In this document: piece by piece, positions 21,631-32,485 of the stretch
How positions within the stretch are numbered: position 1 is the stretch's first letter
How the letters are laid out: each line of letters starts with the position of its first letter
Source: Protostelium mycophagum
Lineage: Eukaryota > Evosea > Variosea > Protosteliida > Protosteliaceae
Reading direction: 5' to 3'
DNA: 32,671 nt
Assembly (NCBI GenBank): GCA_002081555.1
Contig: MZNV01000977.1
Coordinates: 1-32,671, forward strand
Position numbers and translations under genes: made by a program
The notes under the pieces: generated by a model
Seen by the model: only the letters and a program-made list of their open reading frames with translations
The model's database searches: none
Told to the model about the DNA's origin: nothing

Positions 21631-23784
21631 TTATTTGGAGGAAGGATTGTTGTTTTGGGACAAGGGGATGCTTATGCTGCACTTGAAAAAGTCTAAGGGG
21701 TCGTATTTGTCCTTAATCCGTCTCAACCTGTCGAAGTTTTCTCCATAATACACCTGATTTCAATATGTCAATGTGGGTTGTAAGATATTTCAGAACTCAT
21801 GAGTTGTAGATGCTCACCTCCCCCCAGTTCTGACCCACATCTAAATCTTCGTAGTTTCTGTACTTCTTGCCAGAGACGTGAGGACGTAATCTTCTTTCCC
21901 AGTCACGCATCCACTCTTCGTATTCGAAATTTCTGCGAAGTTTCTGCTCTTCAGACTTCAGGCCCTCATCAGTCCAGTGGGTCCAGTACTGCAAAGATAT
22001 CGTGGCACCTTCACGGTGTGGGTATGGCGTGTCACCTGTACACTAGTGAGATATCATGACATTTGACTTTGCGTAATTTTAAGTACCTTCTTTCACGGTA
22101 GAAAAAAATCCACCATAGCCTTCGAACTGACAGTTTGCAAGGGCACCCTTCTCCTCTTTCAACTTTGCCTCTACAACAGCTGCACCTTCCATGCCAAATT
22201 TCTTTCCGTCACGGTACACAAAGTCACTCTTCTTCTTGCTCTTCTGACCTGCGATGACGTCATCACACGTACTTGTCGACAAATTTTATTCTGACCCTCT
22301 TGCCATGCGCCGCAGAAGGGGGGGTCGTCCATAATGAAATCGTCAAAGTTGTCAGAATCTATGCCACATGATATCTTCAAGTTAACTTTGGATGGGGATA
22401 AATACATAGTGTGGAAAGAGCGGGGTGGACATCTACAATCAGTCAATTTTTTTGGCGGGAGAAATCTCACTTTTCGAGATCCATGAGTGGGGATTCGTAA
22501 AAGAGCTTGGCACATTCCGCGGGATTTCCGATGAATTTTCCTTCGAGATGTACATGAGTCGGTCTACAATTGAGCTGTGTGGTCAAGTTTTCGGTTGCAT
22601 AAGGCTGCCAGTCCTCAAAGGCTTGCACCTTGTCAGACTTTCCAAAAGAAAAAAATCGTCACCTGTGATGACTTCCTTTATGTACTTGAAGTTCCACTCA
22701 ATGTTAACCAGAGTCACCTGCTGACGTCATCACAATGCAAATGTACATCGCATACTCGACACTACCTTTTTGGGGTTTTTGATGGTTCGTAAGTGAAAGT
22801 GTGTTACAACACCATAACTACCCCCTCCAGCTCCACGTAATGCCTGAACATTTAGTCTTTGGCGGGTTAGATAAGACATACCCAAAATAAGTCGGGATGG
22901 TTATCTTTGTCCACTTTCAGTACGTCCCCCTTGGCATCAACCACCTAAAGAGGTCATGTCATTCTCAAAAGAAGAGAACGAACCTCCATGCCAATGATGA
23001 GATCTGAGCTAAGGCCGATCTTTCTGGCCAGCATACCGTAACCACCTCCAGTCATAACACCTCCCGTTCCAACACTGGTTCCTGTTCCAGCTGGCAACTC
23101 GTATTCATGTCCTGCGTTGTGGGCGATTGAATGATAGAGCTTCCCCATTTTGCATCCGGCCCCAGCCCAAAGAGATTCTTTCCCTTCGACCACTTTAACT
23201 TCGTTAATTGGACTGCAATCGATGACAATTGCTCCATCTTCGCAAGAGATTCCTTCATATGAATGGCCACCTGATTGATATTAGGTCCAATAGCATATTG
23301 AGATCACCAACCTGAACGGATGTTTACATTTGGTCTGTTTTCATCTCCCCAAATGGCACGTATCTCTTTCACAACGAGAGAGACGTCCTCTGTAGAAGTG
23401 CAAAAGGCGACGAGAAGTGGCTTTCTGTTCAGACGAAGGGCAGGAAGCCGCCTTGCAAGATCATAATCACATCTTGGGACCTGATATATTCTCAAAAAGT
23501 TGAGATGGTGGGATATCTGACCTCTGCATGTGCGGTATGATGATCTCCCTTCGCTCTGGTCACAACCCGTCCTTTGAAATTTGAATTTCCCGCCAAATTC
23601 TGTGCGAACTGAACGGATCTCTTCTCTTGATCATCAAGTAGGAATGAAGGTTTTGTGGGGAGGAGATCTGTGACGAATGCTTCAACCTTTTGGTAAGCCT
23701 CTTCAACGTGTGGCGCAATGGCTGGTCTCTCTGTTCAAAATCAGAAAACATCTTCCAAAAGATGTGTTCACCTGTCTTGTGCAT
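21631..23784 (-). CDS. FAD-linked oxidase, berberine-bridge-enzyme type
   Basis: A flavoenzyme of 553 aa. Twelve exons join in phase: 23772-23784, 23522-23730, 23312-23480, 22984-23270, 22882-22944, 22766-22843, 22673-22717, 22471-22628, 22296-22432, 22087-22248, 21818-22035 and 21631-21753. An FAD_binding_4 domain shows VNIRSGGHSYEG, with His133 the expected 8-alpha-N1 flavin attachment. The position of the usual second, cysteinyl link (GxCPTVG) reads GTGTSVG with Gly194, so the flavin should be mono-covalent. LFWALRGAGGGSYGVV and the BBE tail NWGEVYYGENFDRLRRIKDKYDP complete the fold. No signal peptide is visible, although many relatives are secreted. The substrate (sugar or alcohol oxidation) cannot be set from sequence. 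The 38-nt intron 22433-22470 contains both CCCGCCAAA and TTGACTGATTGTAG. Confidence 0.9.
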
Positions 23785-24087
23785 CTGTGTTCGTGTTGTT
23801 CAACGTGATTATGTCTTTGACCTCTTTGAACGTGTCTGTGTGCAGATACAACTTCCAGCTATCAAAACGAAGAATACGCAACGGAAATCAAATAAAACCC
23901 TTGGTTCTGTGACTTTTCGCCCTCTTCATTGCGTCTATGCTGGGAAATGATTAATGTCACGGCGGTGTGCACGGTAATGTAGGCGATATTATCGTACTTT
24001 CTTTTGAGGAGTGGAAGTTGCTCATGTGCAGCATCACGTCCTCGCCTCATCACAAAATTCACAAACTTAAGACGAATAGTGACGAAG
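23785..24087. promoter_or_regulatory. Divergent intergenic region, FAD oxidase / GH15
   Basis: 303 bp between two divergent carbohydrate-type enzyme genes. A minus-strand frame here (SWKLYLHTDTFKEV...) looks coding-like but does not join the oxidase in phase. The 13-nt first exon starting at 23784 (MHKT) does. Confidence 0.5.
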
Positions 24088-26773
24088 ATGGACGAAAGCA
24101 AACAGGTGAGATTTTTCACTCAGAACCTCAGTGAAACTCGACAGATCCTGGAAGAAGACGAACAAAACTATCTCCCCATCGAAGGACATGGGATCGTGGG
24201 CAACATGCGGACATGTGCACTTGTGGGCATTAATGGAAACATCGATTGGTGAGTGACGTCATCTATTTTCTGGCTGACTTTGAAGGTTCTGCTTTCCTCA
24301 TTTTGATTCGCCTTCCGTCTTCGCCTCTATACTGGACCACAAGAAGGGTGGTAACTGGATTATCGAGCCTCATGGCATCCCCATGTCAAAAGTACATACC
24401 ACGACACGGCCCTTCTAACATCTTCAGGTCCGCACGAAGCAGTTCTATTGGCCAGAGACAAACATATTGGTGACAAGATTCTTGGACAAAGGTGATCTAT
24501 TTATAGATCCGTTCGCATCATCTACAACGATGTAGATGGTATTGGCCAAATCGTCGACTACATGCCCAAATTTAGTACCAGATATGGGGTCAGGGTGGTC
24601 CCAAACGCAGAAGTGAGTGTACATTCTGTCGACGTCGACTGACTCTCCAAGGTAGTGTCACGCTCTCTAATTCGCAAAGTGCAAGTGATTCGCGGCAACA
24701 TGAATTTCAGCATGAGGTGTCTTCCCGCTTTCAACTTCGCCAAAGAGCAACACAAGCTCCTCATCGAAGATGATGGACACAGTATGACTTCTCCAACTTC
24801 TCGGTCTTAAGGTATACAGGGGCTGTATTCCATTCAGAAGGGGGATTGAGACTTGGACTCCTGTCAGATATCAAAATGAAGCGTGCCGAAGGTGTCGACG
24901 GTCTGGACACCATCTTCAGCCTGAAAGAAGGTGATGTTGCTGTCACATTAAAATGACAAGCTTTCATTGACGTGATGTCAGGTACTTCTGCTGTGTTTTA
25001 TTTACACGAAGAGAAGGACGAGACCAAAGAGGATATGGAAGCGCTTGAATTCGAAAGCACTTACTTTGAAGAGACTGTCAATTTCTGGCATGAATGGCTG
25101 TCCCAATGTACATATAAAGGTGATTGATGACATATCAACCCATCTGCTTGAAAAATCACCGTATGTGTATATAAAATAAATGCTGATCTAAACAGGGAGA
25201 TGGAGAGAACAAGTAGAGAGGAGTGCACTAGCCCTGAAGCTTTTGTGTTTCGAGCCAACGGGTATGATTTCTGCTATAATTCAATCTGATTTTATCAGGT
25301 GGTATTGTGGCAGCCGCAACTGCCGGGCTCCCTGAAGAGGTATAATGTCGTTCTCAACCTGTTGTAGGAATTTATTTAATTGGTAATCAGATCGGTGGTG
25401 AGCGGAATTGGGATTACAGATACACTTGGATCAGGGATTCTGCATTCACGGTGTACGGATTCATGCGCATTGGATTCATGGAAGAAGCTGGAGCATTGAT
25501 GAAATGGATGGAGCAAAGATGCTCCGAGGCCGAAGACAATGTCAAAAAGGGTCTGCCACCCATACAGGTAGCTCCATGTCAAGATGACACTTCTGACAAG
25601 TGACAGATTATGTACGGTATTGATGGGCGGAAAGAACTACCGGAGGAGGTACGTCATGATGTGGTGCTGTTCTGAAGAACAACAGGAGTTGGACCACCTT
25701 GAAGGTTATTTGAAGTCAAGACCCGTCAGAATCGGGAACGAAGCCGCCAAACAGATCCAAATGGACATCTACGGAGAGCTCATGGACAGCGTATATCTCT
25801 ATGACAAACACGGAAAGCGTATCACGTATGATTTCTGGTGCCACCTTGTCTACATTTTAGACTGGCTCGTCGACCACTGGCAGGATAAGGATCAAGGCGT
25901 CTGGGAGGTGTGTAATGCACCGAAACTAATTTATGACATGTGACAGGTCAGAAGTGGAGATCAACATTTCGTTTATTCCAGAGTGATGAGCTGGATTGCA
26001 TGTATGTACACCACAGTGGAATTTCATTAAAAAATATAGTCGATAGAGGAATCAGGTTGTCCACAAAGAGGTCGCTTCCTGCTGATGTAGTCAAGTGGAC
26101 TAAGGCGCGCAACGACATCTTCACAGAGATACAAGAAAAAGGATGGTGTAAAGAGAGAAAGCTCTTCGCACAATACTACGGCTCAGAAGGACTTGATGCT
26201 GCCAATCTCGTCAGTAAAGAAGTATTATCACTTGTGCTGATGAGCACCAGATCATGCCTTTGTCATTTTTTATGGCGCCGAATGACCCCAGGATAGTCTC
26301 CACAATAGAAGCAACGATGAAGACTCCTCAGGAGGGAGGACTCACCGTCAACTCTTTGGTGTTTCGTAAGTGTCAAATGTACACGGATGATATGTGATGA
26401 CATGCGACAGGATATGACGTGTCCCTGAGTGACGACGGATTGGAAGGTGAAGAAGGCACCTTCAACATATGTTCTTTCTGGTTGATTGAGGCCCTATCAA
26501 GGTCTGCTTGTGGCGATAAGAAAAAATTAGCCAAAGCCAGGTTAATGTTTGAAGAGATAGTCGGTTACGAAAATCATTTGGGACTATTTGCAGAAGAAAC
26601 GGGCTCCAGAGGGGAGCAACTTGGTGAGTGTTTGGTCGATATGATTATTCAATTTCATTTGCACTTGTAAAATACACAGAATGACCTTTTCAGGAAATTT
26701 TCCTCAAGCCTTCACACACTTTGCCCTGATTTCTGCGGCATTCAATCTGGACAGAGAACTTGCTGGGAATTGA
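24088..26773 (+). CDS. GH15 glucoamylase/trehalase-like hydrolase
   Basis: A cytosolic glycoside hydrolase of family 15, about 640 aa, spread over about 17 exons separated by small introns. Landmarks run in order: [62 protein letters not shown], the (alpha/alpha)6-barrel block [38 protein letters not shown] (with the region of one catalytic Glu), [17 protein letters not shown] and the C-terminal [20 protein letters not shown]. This arrangement is that of bacterial-type GH15 proteins, which act on trehalose or alpha-glucans, rather than secreted fungal glucoamylase; no signal peptide or starch-binding domain is present. Several intron ends use TGAC...AG (GACAAGTGACAG, GACATGTGACAG). The intron 24492-24535 ends in the right half of an ATCTACAACGATGTAGAT palindrome. 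Bacterial ancestry is inferred. Confidence 0.88.
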
Positions 26774-26950
26774 AAAATAAAAAGTCTAATAATAATAATT
26801 TTCCTCTTCCTCCTTTTTCGAACTCGAGATGAGAGTATGGGTATTGTTGGGTTGTAGAAAGTCTATACTTTGCAGGAGAGTGCAGATTTGGAGATAAATT
26901 GCGGTTTGTTTTGAATACACATTCGTAACCCTTTCCGCTGTCTACAACTC

Positions 26951-27021
26951 GGCTCTGTAGTTCAGTGGTAAAATACTACCTTAGGGTGGTAGTGCCTCGA
27001 GTTCGATTCTCGACAGAGCCC
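26951..27021 (+). tRNA. tRNA-Pro (anticodon AGG), copy 1
   Basis: Acceptor stem GGCTCTG/CAGAGCC, anticodon stem CTACC/GGTAG with loop TTAGGGT (anticodon AGG, G37), T arm TCGAG-TTCGATT-CTCGA, discriminator C. Intronless. Identical in the tRNA body to the copy at 32397. Confidence 0.95.
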
Positions 27022-27134
27022 CATTTTTGTTTTTATTTAGAGAACTATTAAAGCGCAGCCTTGAACTGATATTGTGCGAGGTAATTTCCGTTTGAAGAAA
27101 ACAAGCGAAAGTAATTTCCCACAATAAGTTTTAT

Positions 27135-27602
27135 TTAGTTGAGGCATGTTCCAGAGTTGCAATGGAAGGTAACGTCGCACTTGATGTTGGTGAAGACAGA
27201 GTTGGCACAGTTCAAAGCGACATCCTTAGAGGCCTCGACCCAGTGGCCAGTGCAACTTCCAACTCCCTTGACGGCGAGCTTGATGTCGGTTCCGTCTGTA
27301 ATGATGAGACCATTTCATGGATATCTGCTCACCAGAGTTGACAGTTCCCGTGGCGACACCGATGCTGGGGTTCACAGGAGTTAAAGTGACAGAGTCGGGG
27401 GCAACGAAGGTTCCGTTGTATGTCTTGTCGAAGAGCTTGTCACAACTCGCAAGGAAAGAGTTGCACTTACATGCGGTGCGAGTGTAGATTCCGCTGGGAT
27501 CGGAGGGGTAGGCAAAGACTGGATCTTTTAGAACTTGGTGACACCGATGAGATGCTCACCAGCGGCGAAGAAGAGAGCAGCGATGATGAAGCGGGTGTTC
27601 AT
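27135..27602 (-). CDS. Small secreted cysteine-rich protein
   Basis: Three exons (27560-27602, 27333-27518, 27135-27295) with 41- and 37-nt introns join to 129 aa. Splicing of the first intron completes a clean signal peptide, NTRFIIAALFFAAVFA, cleaved before YPSDPSG. The mature part has eight Cys (CKC, FLASC, GSC, LNC, IKC, FHC, GTC) and one N-glycosylation sequon (NGT); even cysteine content suggests four disulfides. An AATAAA overlaps the stop region. It sits alone between tRNA-Pro and a 750-bp spacer. No family is recognised; an extracellular or matrix protein is the simplest reading. Confidence 0.85.
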
Positions 27603-28350
27603 TGCTGTGTGGGACTGAAAATGTAATCGAAAGTATGGATAGTGTATCCCAAAGTGGTCCTCACTATCCACACAACCTCGGTAAGAAGACGTCCCTAGAA
27701 CGAAGCATTGTACGTGGTTCTGGACGAAGGATAATTACGGAGGAATGTTTCTCCGTTGATATGGCTGACAAGTGATCTTGACGATCTCCTGATTGGTAAC
27801 ATTCTGTTGACATCCCCAATCGGATTTCGAGCTGGAGCTCGAGCATGGCAAATGTTCAGGGTTAAAAATAGCACTATATCGACTATTAATAGACTGATAC
27901 GCTCACGATCAGATTTACAACGGAATAAAAAATCTTGTTATGAGTTTTATTATTCTTTGTCACTCTGTTCTTGGTGATCGTCAATTTGTCATCCTCAGTT
28001 TTTGGCAACTGTATATTGGCTGCAACAATCTGTACATCGAGCTCTTGATACGACACTTGGTAGCAATATCGATTAGTTATTTGAAATTGCTGGTATTCGT
28101 CGACGAAGTTGTAGATTAAAGAAGGGTGTATCTGTAATTGCGAGATTCGCAGTCAACCAAAATAAAACGAAGGCAGTGGGGTTCCGTCACAGCATCCAAA
28201 TAAGTACGCGTGCCTCACATCCACCTTCTTTTGTATTGCAACAGTGATGTCGCTGGTTGAAATCGGAGATTTATAGGTAAATAATCACGCCAAAAGCGGA
28301 AGTGGAGGGAGATATTCCCCGAGCATCACAAATTACATTTTCCGCTCAAG
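27603..28350. other. Intergenic, 748 bp
   Basis: The largest gene-poor gap in the window. I see no convincing frame, tRNA or repeat beyond one GTTGTAGATT at about 28108. It should contain the divergent promoters of the secreted protein and the 7TM gene. Confidence 0.55.
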
Positions 28351-31300
28351 ATGGAAATCAGAGCCCTGATCTTCTTCTTCGCTCTGTGCCTTGTCATATG
28401 TGACGGGCTGAATATTTATAGCACACAGACAATTGATGGCCAAGGAGAAATCATCGGGACATTTGGTTTTCAGGCTGGTGGCACGATATCATTGACATAC
28501 ATCAACCCAAACCAGAATCTTGTTGGATTATGGATCTTTGTCTGTGAAGGTTTGTCTTTCATTTACGTTCTCATTTGGAATTGCGTCATTTTTTGATTTG
28601 TGGTGAAAGAATAGTGTCTACTCAACAAGATGATAAACATGATTTCAAAGTCAATTCTTCATGATCTCTCAGATTTTGACCCAGACGTCGTAATCTGACA
28701 GTCGTCTGACATATAATCAGGTGATGATGCCAACGCTGTCTTACGATTGAACTCGAATGACGGTGGCGCTTCCGTATGCAACACCACTCCTTCCGCCCAA
28801 TGTGAAGTTGCATACTCTGCAAGCAGCCCAGTAAGACATTTCATTAAGGACTATCTTCTCGTTTAATTATTATAACACGAAGAACGTTAACAAAGAAGAT
28901 TTTTTAGACGATGGGGTCCTTACATCTTATATATACACACTCACAAGGACAGGTTTGGACAGAAAGTGGATATCAAGTGCAGACAGAGAATATTTACACC
29001 ATACTCATGATGAGCTGTGGTGGGAACAAATCAGTCCAGGTTTATCATTTGAAATCATCATTTGTAATAGAAATGTTGGCAATGATATCAATGTTTTTGC
29101 AAGCTGCAGGCAAAAAACAGCACGATCATATCATACCCAAATCATCACTAATCCAATCAGACGGACGTGGCCTTCTCGTGCCTGAATCCACATCATCAAC
29201 AATTAGAATACGGACTCTTTCAGCTTCCCGTCATGTTTATTGTTTTCGTCTCTCTTTGGGCGCTCATCTTGGCTGTGTTTAGCTTCAGATTTTTCTTTTT
29301 TGTAAATAAAATTCCATTACAAAAGTGCATGATGGCCGTACTGATCATTTACATCGCTATAGCATGCATAGAGTTGAAGTGAGTGAAATTATACGGAAAT
29401 TTCGGCGAAATATCATTTTTGATTTTGGGATGATTTAAACTTAAAAATTCCTAAAAACATATAAAATCAGAAAATCATGATATTTTTCTGACTCGTTGTA
29501 GATATTGGAATACGTACAGTTCTTCAGGAAATCCGCAATCCAGTTTATATGTTGCAAGAAATATACTTCGGTCAATCAACGACACCGCCTTCTTCTGCAT
29601 CATCATCCATCTCTCCAAGGTAATTTTTGGCAATCTACAACGATGTAATTGAGTAAGTGATGTTGCGGCAAAGCCGCAAAAAGCACACAAGATTCTCCAC
29701 ATCCAATTCACTTCGGCACAATAAAATTTCAAAATGCAAAGGTTTTTGTTTGGATCAAAAGTCATCTTTACCTCTACAACGAGCCAAAACTTGACAGGGG
29801 TGGAGAATCACGAGGTTGACTGTTCCTTCAACGGAAAACCGCATGGTGGTCATATCTGTATTATTTCTGATGGCCGCACTCCTGCTTTTTTCCTTCATAT
29901 CAAAGAGTTACTACTTTCTGTCCATTGTCATCATCTACTTCGTCCTGATGCCAAAGGTGAGATTTCGCGGAAATTTCGGGGTGTTCCGAGAATCTCTGGG
30001 AAAATTTGGCGGGAAATTGAAGGCTGTAGGTGTTCACTGGCGCAAGTTGGAATCGCAGATTGCTCGATTCGCATACGAACAGAAGATTTTTTATCCAAGC
30101 AGACGGACAACAGGTAGATTTCCACGAAATTTCCGTCATCTTTCTTTGACGTTTCCACCAAATTTCAAATTTGAATCGTTTTCCCCCTTTCCAAAATGAC
30201 CGCGGTTCGAACCCAAACACCGACATTTTTTTACTCCTTCAGGTCTCACTCCAATCTGACCCAACAAACAACACGATGATCAACGCGGCCCTCGCTGTAC
30301 AAAACGCACAGTCACGCCGCCCCGGGGACCCCGCTCCCCGATCTACAACGATCATCCTCAGCAACCCCCCCTCCGCCGCGTCTGTACATGTCGACATGTT
30401 GGCGGCAGAGACGGTGATGCCTGCGGCAGAAGACGACGTCAGAAATAATTCGGCTTTTTCACCGTCGGAAGTGTCCATCGTATTGAGTCCAGGAACGATC
30501 AGAGAGGTATTTATATTTATATTTCAAAGTTTTTTTGTTGCGGTGATTCGTTTGGATCTTGGTCAGGCAGTGAAGATCGTGACTTGGCGCAAAGAGGATG
30601 CGTCTATTGGTGTCTTTTGGTGTCTTATTGCAAGTGAATTGTGACAAAAGCTTTAAACAAAAAATGTTGCATTTATCTTTGTGTTCTGCTGTGGCGAAAC
30701 TGCCGATCATTTGCACTTCACTGCAGCCCACATCATGTCAATTTGACACTGACACGTACAGGTCAACCAGCAGAACGTTCTGCTGCACAAGATCTCATTG
30801 TTCATCTGGCTCAGACGCATCTGCATCTTTTACCTGATGGGATTATTGTTTGTCAATTGCCTGAGAATCATACTTGTCTGGAAGTATTACTACCTCAATT
30901 ATATCTTCGACCAGGTTCTCGTGCTCATCATGTGAGTATTATTTATTTAAAAAAAATCTTTTGAGCTTGATGTGCTTGTATGATGTGAAAGGTAATCTGT
31001 TGATGCGGCGAAGCCGCAAGGATTTTGTTGGTTGTTTTTGATGTTTTGTTCTCTCGATGTTAATTCTCAAGGTTCTGTTGATGTCTCATGATGATCATGA
31101 GACATCAAGAGCCGCACGAAATAAACTTCACATTCTATTCGATCATACTTGTGGGATTGATACGGTTTGGGTGTTCTTCGACACAAAAATTTTTTTAATT
31201 AAAAAATGAGTATTATAAATAAATGTAACACCCCTGATGGTATCCCAGGTGTATCTCCATCAGCAAGCTCTTAATGCCGCAAGATCCCCGGACTTTTGCA

Positions 31301-31877
31301 CCAGAGACCATTATCTATGATATGGAATATTACGCCCACATTGAAGAGTTCTTCGAGTCCAACAACATCACCTTCGTGTCGAATGAACGCAAAGACCTCA
31401 GACTATTCGGGGACAACCATGATGGGGTGGTGGAGGTGAGTCTACAACGAGGCGGGGGTGTTGTACAGATGCTAAATATAGAAGGTGATGATCGTGGAGT
31501 TTCCTGGTGTGGAGATGTCCTCGATCTCTAAAAAACAGTTGGCTCTTGCACTTGTAGAAAGTCAACCGATTTTCTTCAAGAAAGAAGAGAAGGAGCCCGC
31601 CATTGCATCACCAGATGCCATGATGAGAAATAATGTCGCATCACATGATGAAGAACAGATCGTCCTCCCCTCCCAGATCCCCCCGTCAAGTGACGAATCA
31701 CAGCCGGCACAAAGTCATGAGACGGTACAAAAAGTTGAGACGGCACAGATGAGTGAAACGACACAACAAGATCACCCTGCTCAAAGGGATGAGACACACA
31801 GCGCCGAGACAGCACGAAGAAATGAGCCAGCACAAAGTGTTGAGCTGGCACCATCAGCGCCACCTCTCGAGGAGTAG
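28351..31877 (+). CDS. GOST-type seven-transmembrane protein (GPR180/TMEM145-like)
   Basis: A secretory-pathway or surface 7TM protein with a luminal beta-rich domain, about 665 aa. Exons: 28351-28549, 28721-28830, 28908-29039, 29161-29378, 29502-29619, 29798-29956, 30243-30506, (30567-30611), 30762-30931, 31249-31435 and 31482-31877. It opens with a signal peptide (RALIFFFALCLVICDG). The luminal part ends CLNPHHQQLEYGLFQLP, leading into TM1; then come TM2 (CMMAVLIIYIAIACIELKYW), the LSKGWRITR hallmark after TM3, TM4-5, an inserted ~100-residue loop, TM6 (SLFIWLRRICIFYLMGLLF) and TM7. The cytosolic tail has degenerate AQ-x-x-ET repeats and ends SAPSAPPLEE, with a PSAP motif of the kind bound by ESCRT-I TSG101. 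The 45-nt exon is optional by phase. Introns 29957-30242, 30932-31248 and 29620-29797 are long and carry repeat motifs. Confidence 0.82.
29663..29679 (+). repeat. Intronic purine-loop hairpin (7TM gene, intron 29620-29797)
   Basis: TTGCGGC-AAA-GCCGCAA, a 7-bp stem with a 3-nt loop in mRNA-sense orientation. One of five related hairpins. Confidence 0.85.
31004..31018 (+). repeat. Intronic purine-loop hairpin (7TM gene, intron 30932-31248)
   Basis: TGCGGC-GAA-GCCGCA, a 6-bp stem in sense orientation. It lies 60 nt before the 31-bp palindrome of the same intron. Confidence 0.85.
31078..31108. repeat. 31-bp near-perfect palindrome in 7TM-gene intron
   Basis: Arms TTGATGTCTCATGAT (31078-31092) and ATCATGAGACATCAA (31094-31108) surround a single central G, all inside intron 30932-31248. 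Confidence 0.9.
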
Positions 31878-31986
31878 GAGTGACTTTTCAAAGCAAAATA
31901 TATAAAGTGTATCTTCTGAATGATTATTCAAAGAGAATGAAAAGAATTTAAACATTTAAGGTTTGCCAAACACACCAGTGCGGCTC

Positions 31987-32345
31987 ATGCCAAACATGCA
32001 TTTTCCGTCAGAAGAACTTCTATCTATGCTCATGTTGGAACAGTCAGAAGACTTGTATAGAGCCACAGAGGTGTTTGTCGCTCTGATGGATGACTCGTTG
32101 AGCACCGACAAACATGCAGACTCCATAGCCGCTGTAGGCAGTGATGACTGGTTCACCGTTGCATTCAAAGAAAAAGGACTCAAGTCTAAGAAGGAGGAGA
32201 AGGACAAGTAAGTTTCTCATAGCGTTAAACCAGTTCTAACTTCAATAATAGGTTGTCTCTGTTCAAAGTCGTCAGACAGCACGATAGGTCGCGGCCTGCC
32301 ACATTTTTTGGACAAGACGATAGAATGACGGTGCAAAATAAGTGA
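31987..32345 (+). CDS. Unknown 104-aa protein
   Basis: Two exons (31987-32207, 32252-32345) join in phase 2 across a 44-nt intron with GTAAGT and CTAAC...ATAG. The protein starts MPNMHFPSEELL, contains an acidic helix (EQSEDLYRATEVFVALMDD), DDWFTVAFKEKGLKSKKEE and a basic end (LFKVVRQHDRSRPATFF). It has no signal peptide or membrane segment. The minus strand over exon 1 is also open (31956-32207), but its Ser-rich frame has no splice support. It lies 110 bp after the 7TM gene and just before tRNA-Pro copy 2. No family is recognised. Confidence 0.6.
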
Positions 32346-32396
32346 TTATAGTAAATTCAATCTTTACACATTGTGGAGCAACGACCGCCACAACTC

Positions 32397-32467
32397 GGCT
32401 CTGTAGTTCAGTGGTAAAATACTACCTTAGGGTGGTAGTGCCTCGAGTTCGATTCTCGACAGAGCCC
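32397..32467 (+). tRNA. tRNA-Pro (anticodon AGG), copy 2
   Basis: The body is identical to copy 1 at 26951-27021. The flanks are also partly shared: ACAACTC immediately 5' and CATTTTTGTTTT 3'. This suggests a recent duplication of a short segment rather than of the gene alone. Confidence 0.95.
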
Positions 32468-32485
32468 CATTTTTGTTTTAGAGAG

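Noticed and set aside
30083-30113. Possible 31-nt exon in the 7TM gene
   Set aside because: Including it breaks the frame; skipping it joins LMPK to VSLQSD in phase.
31956-32207. Ser-rich minus frame opposite the 104-aa gene
   Set aside because: The + strand has a phase-matched intron and second exon; the minus frame has none.
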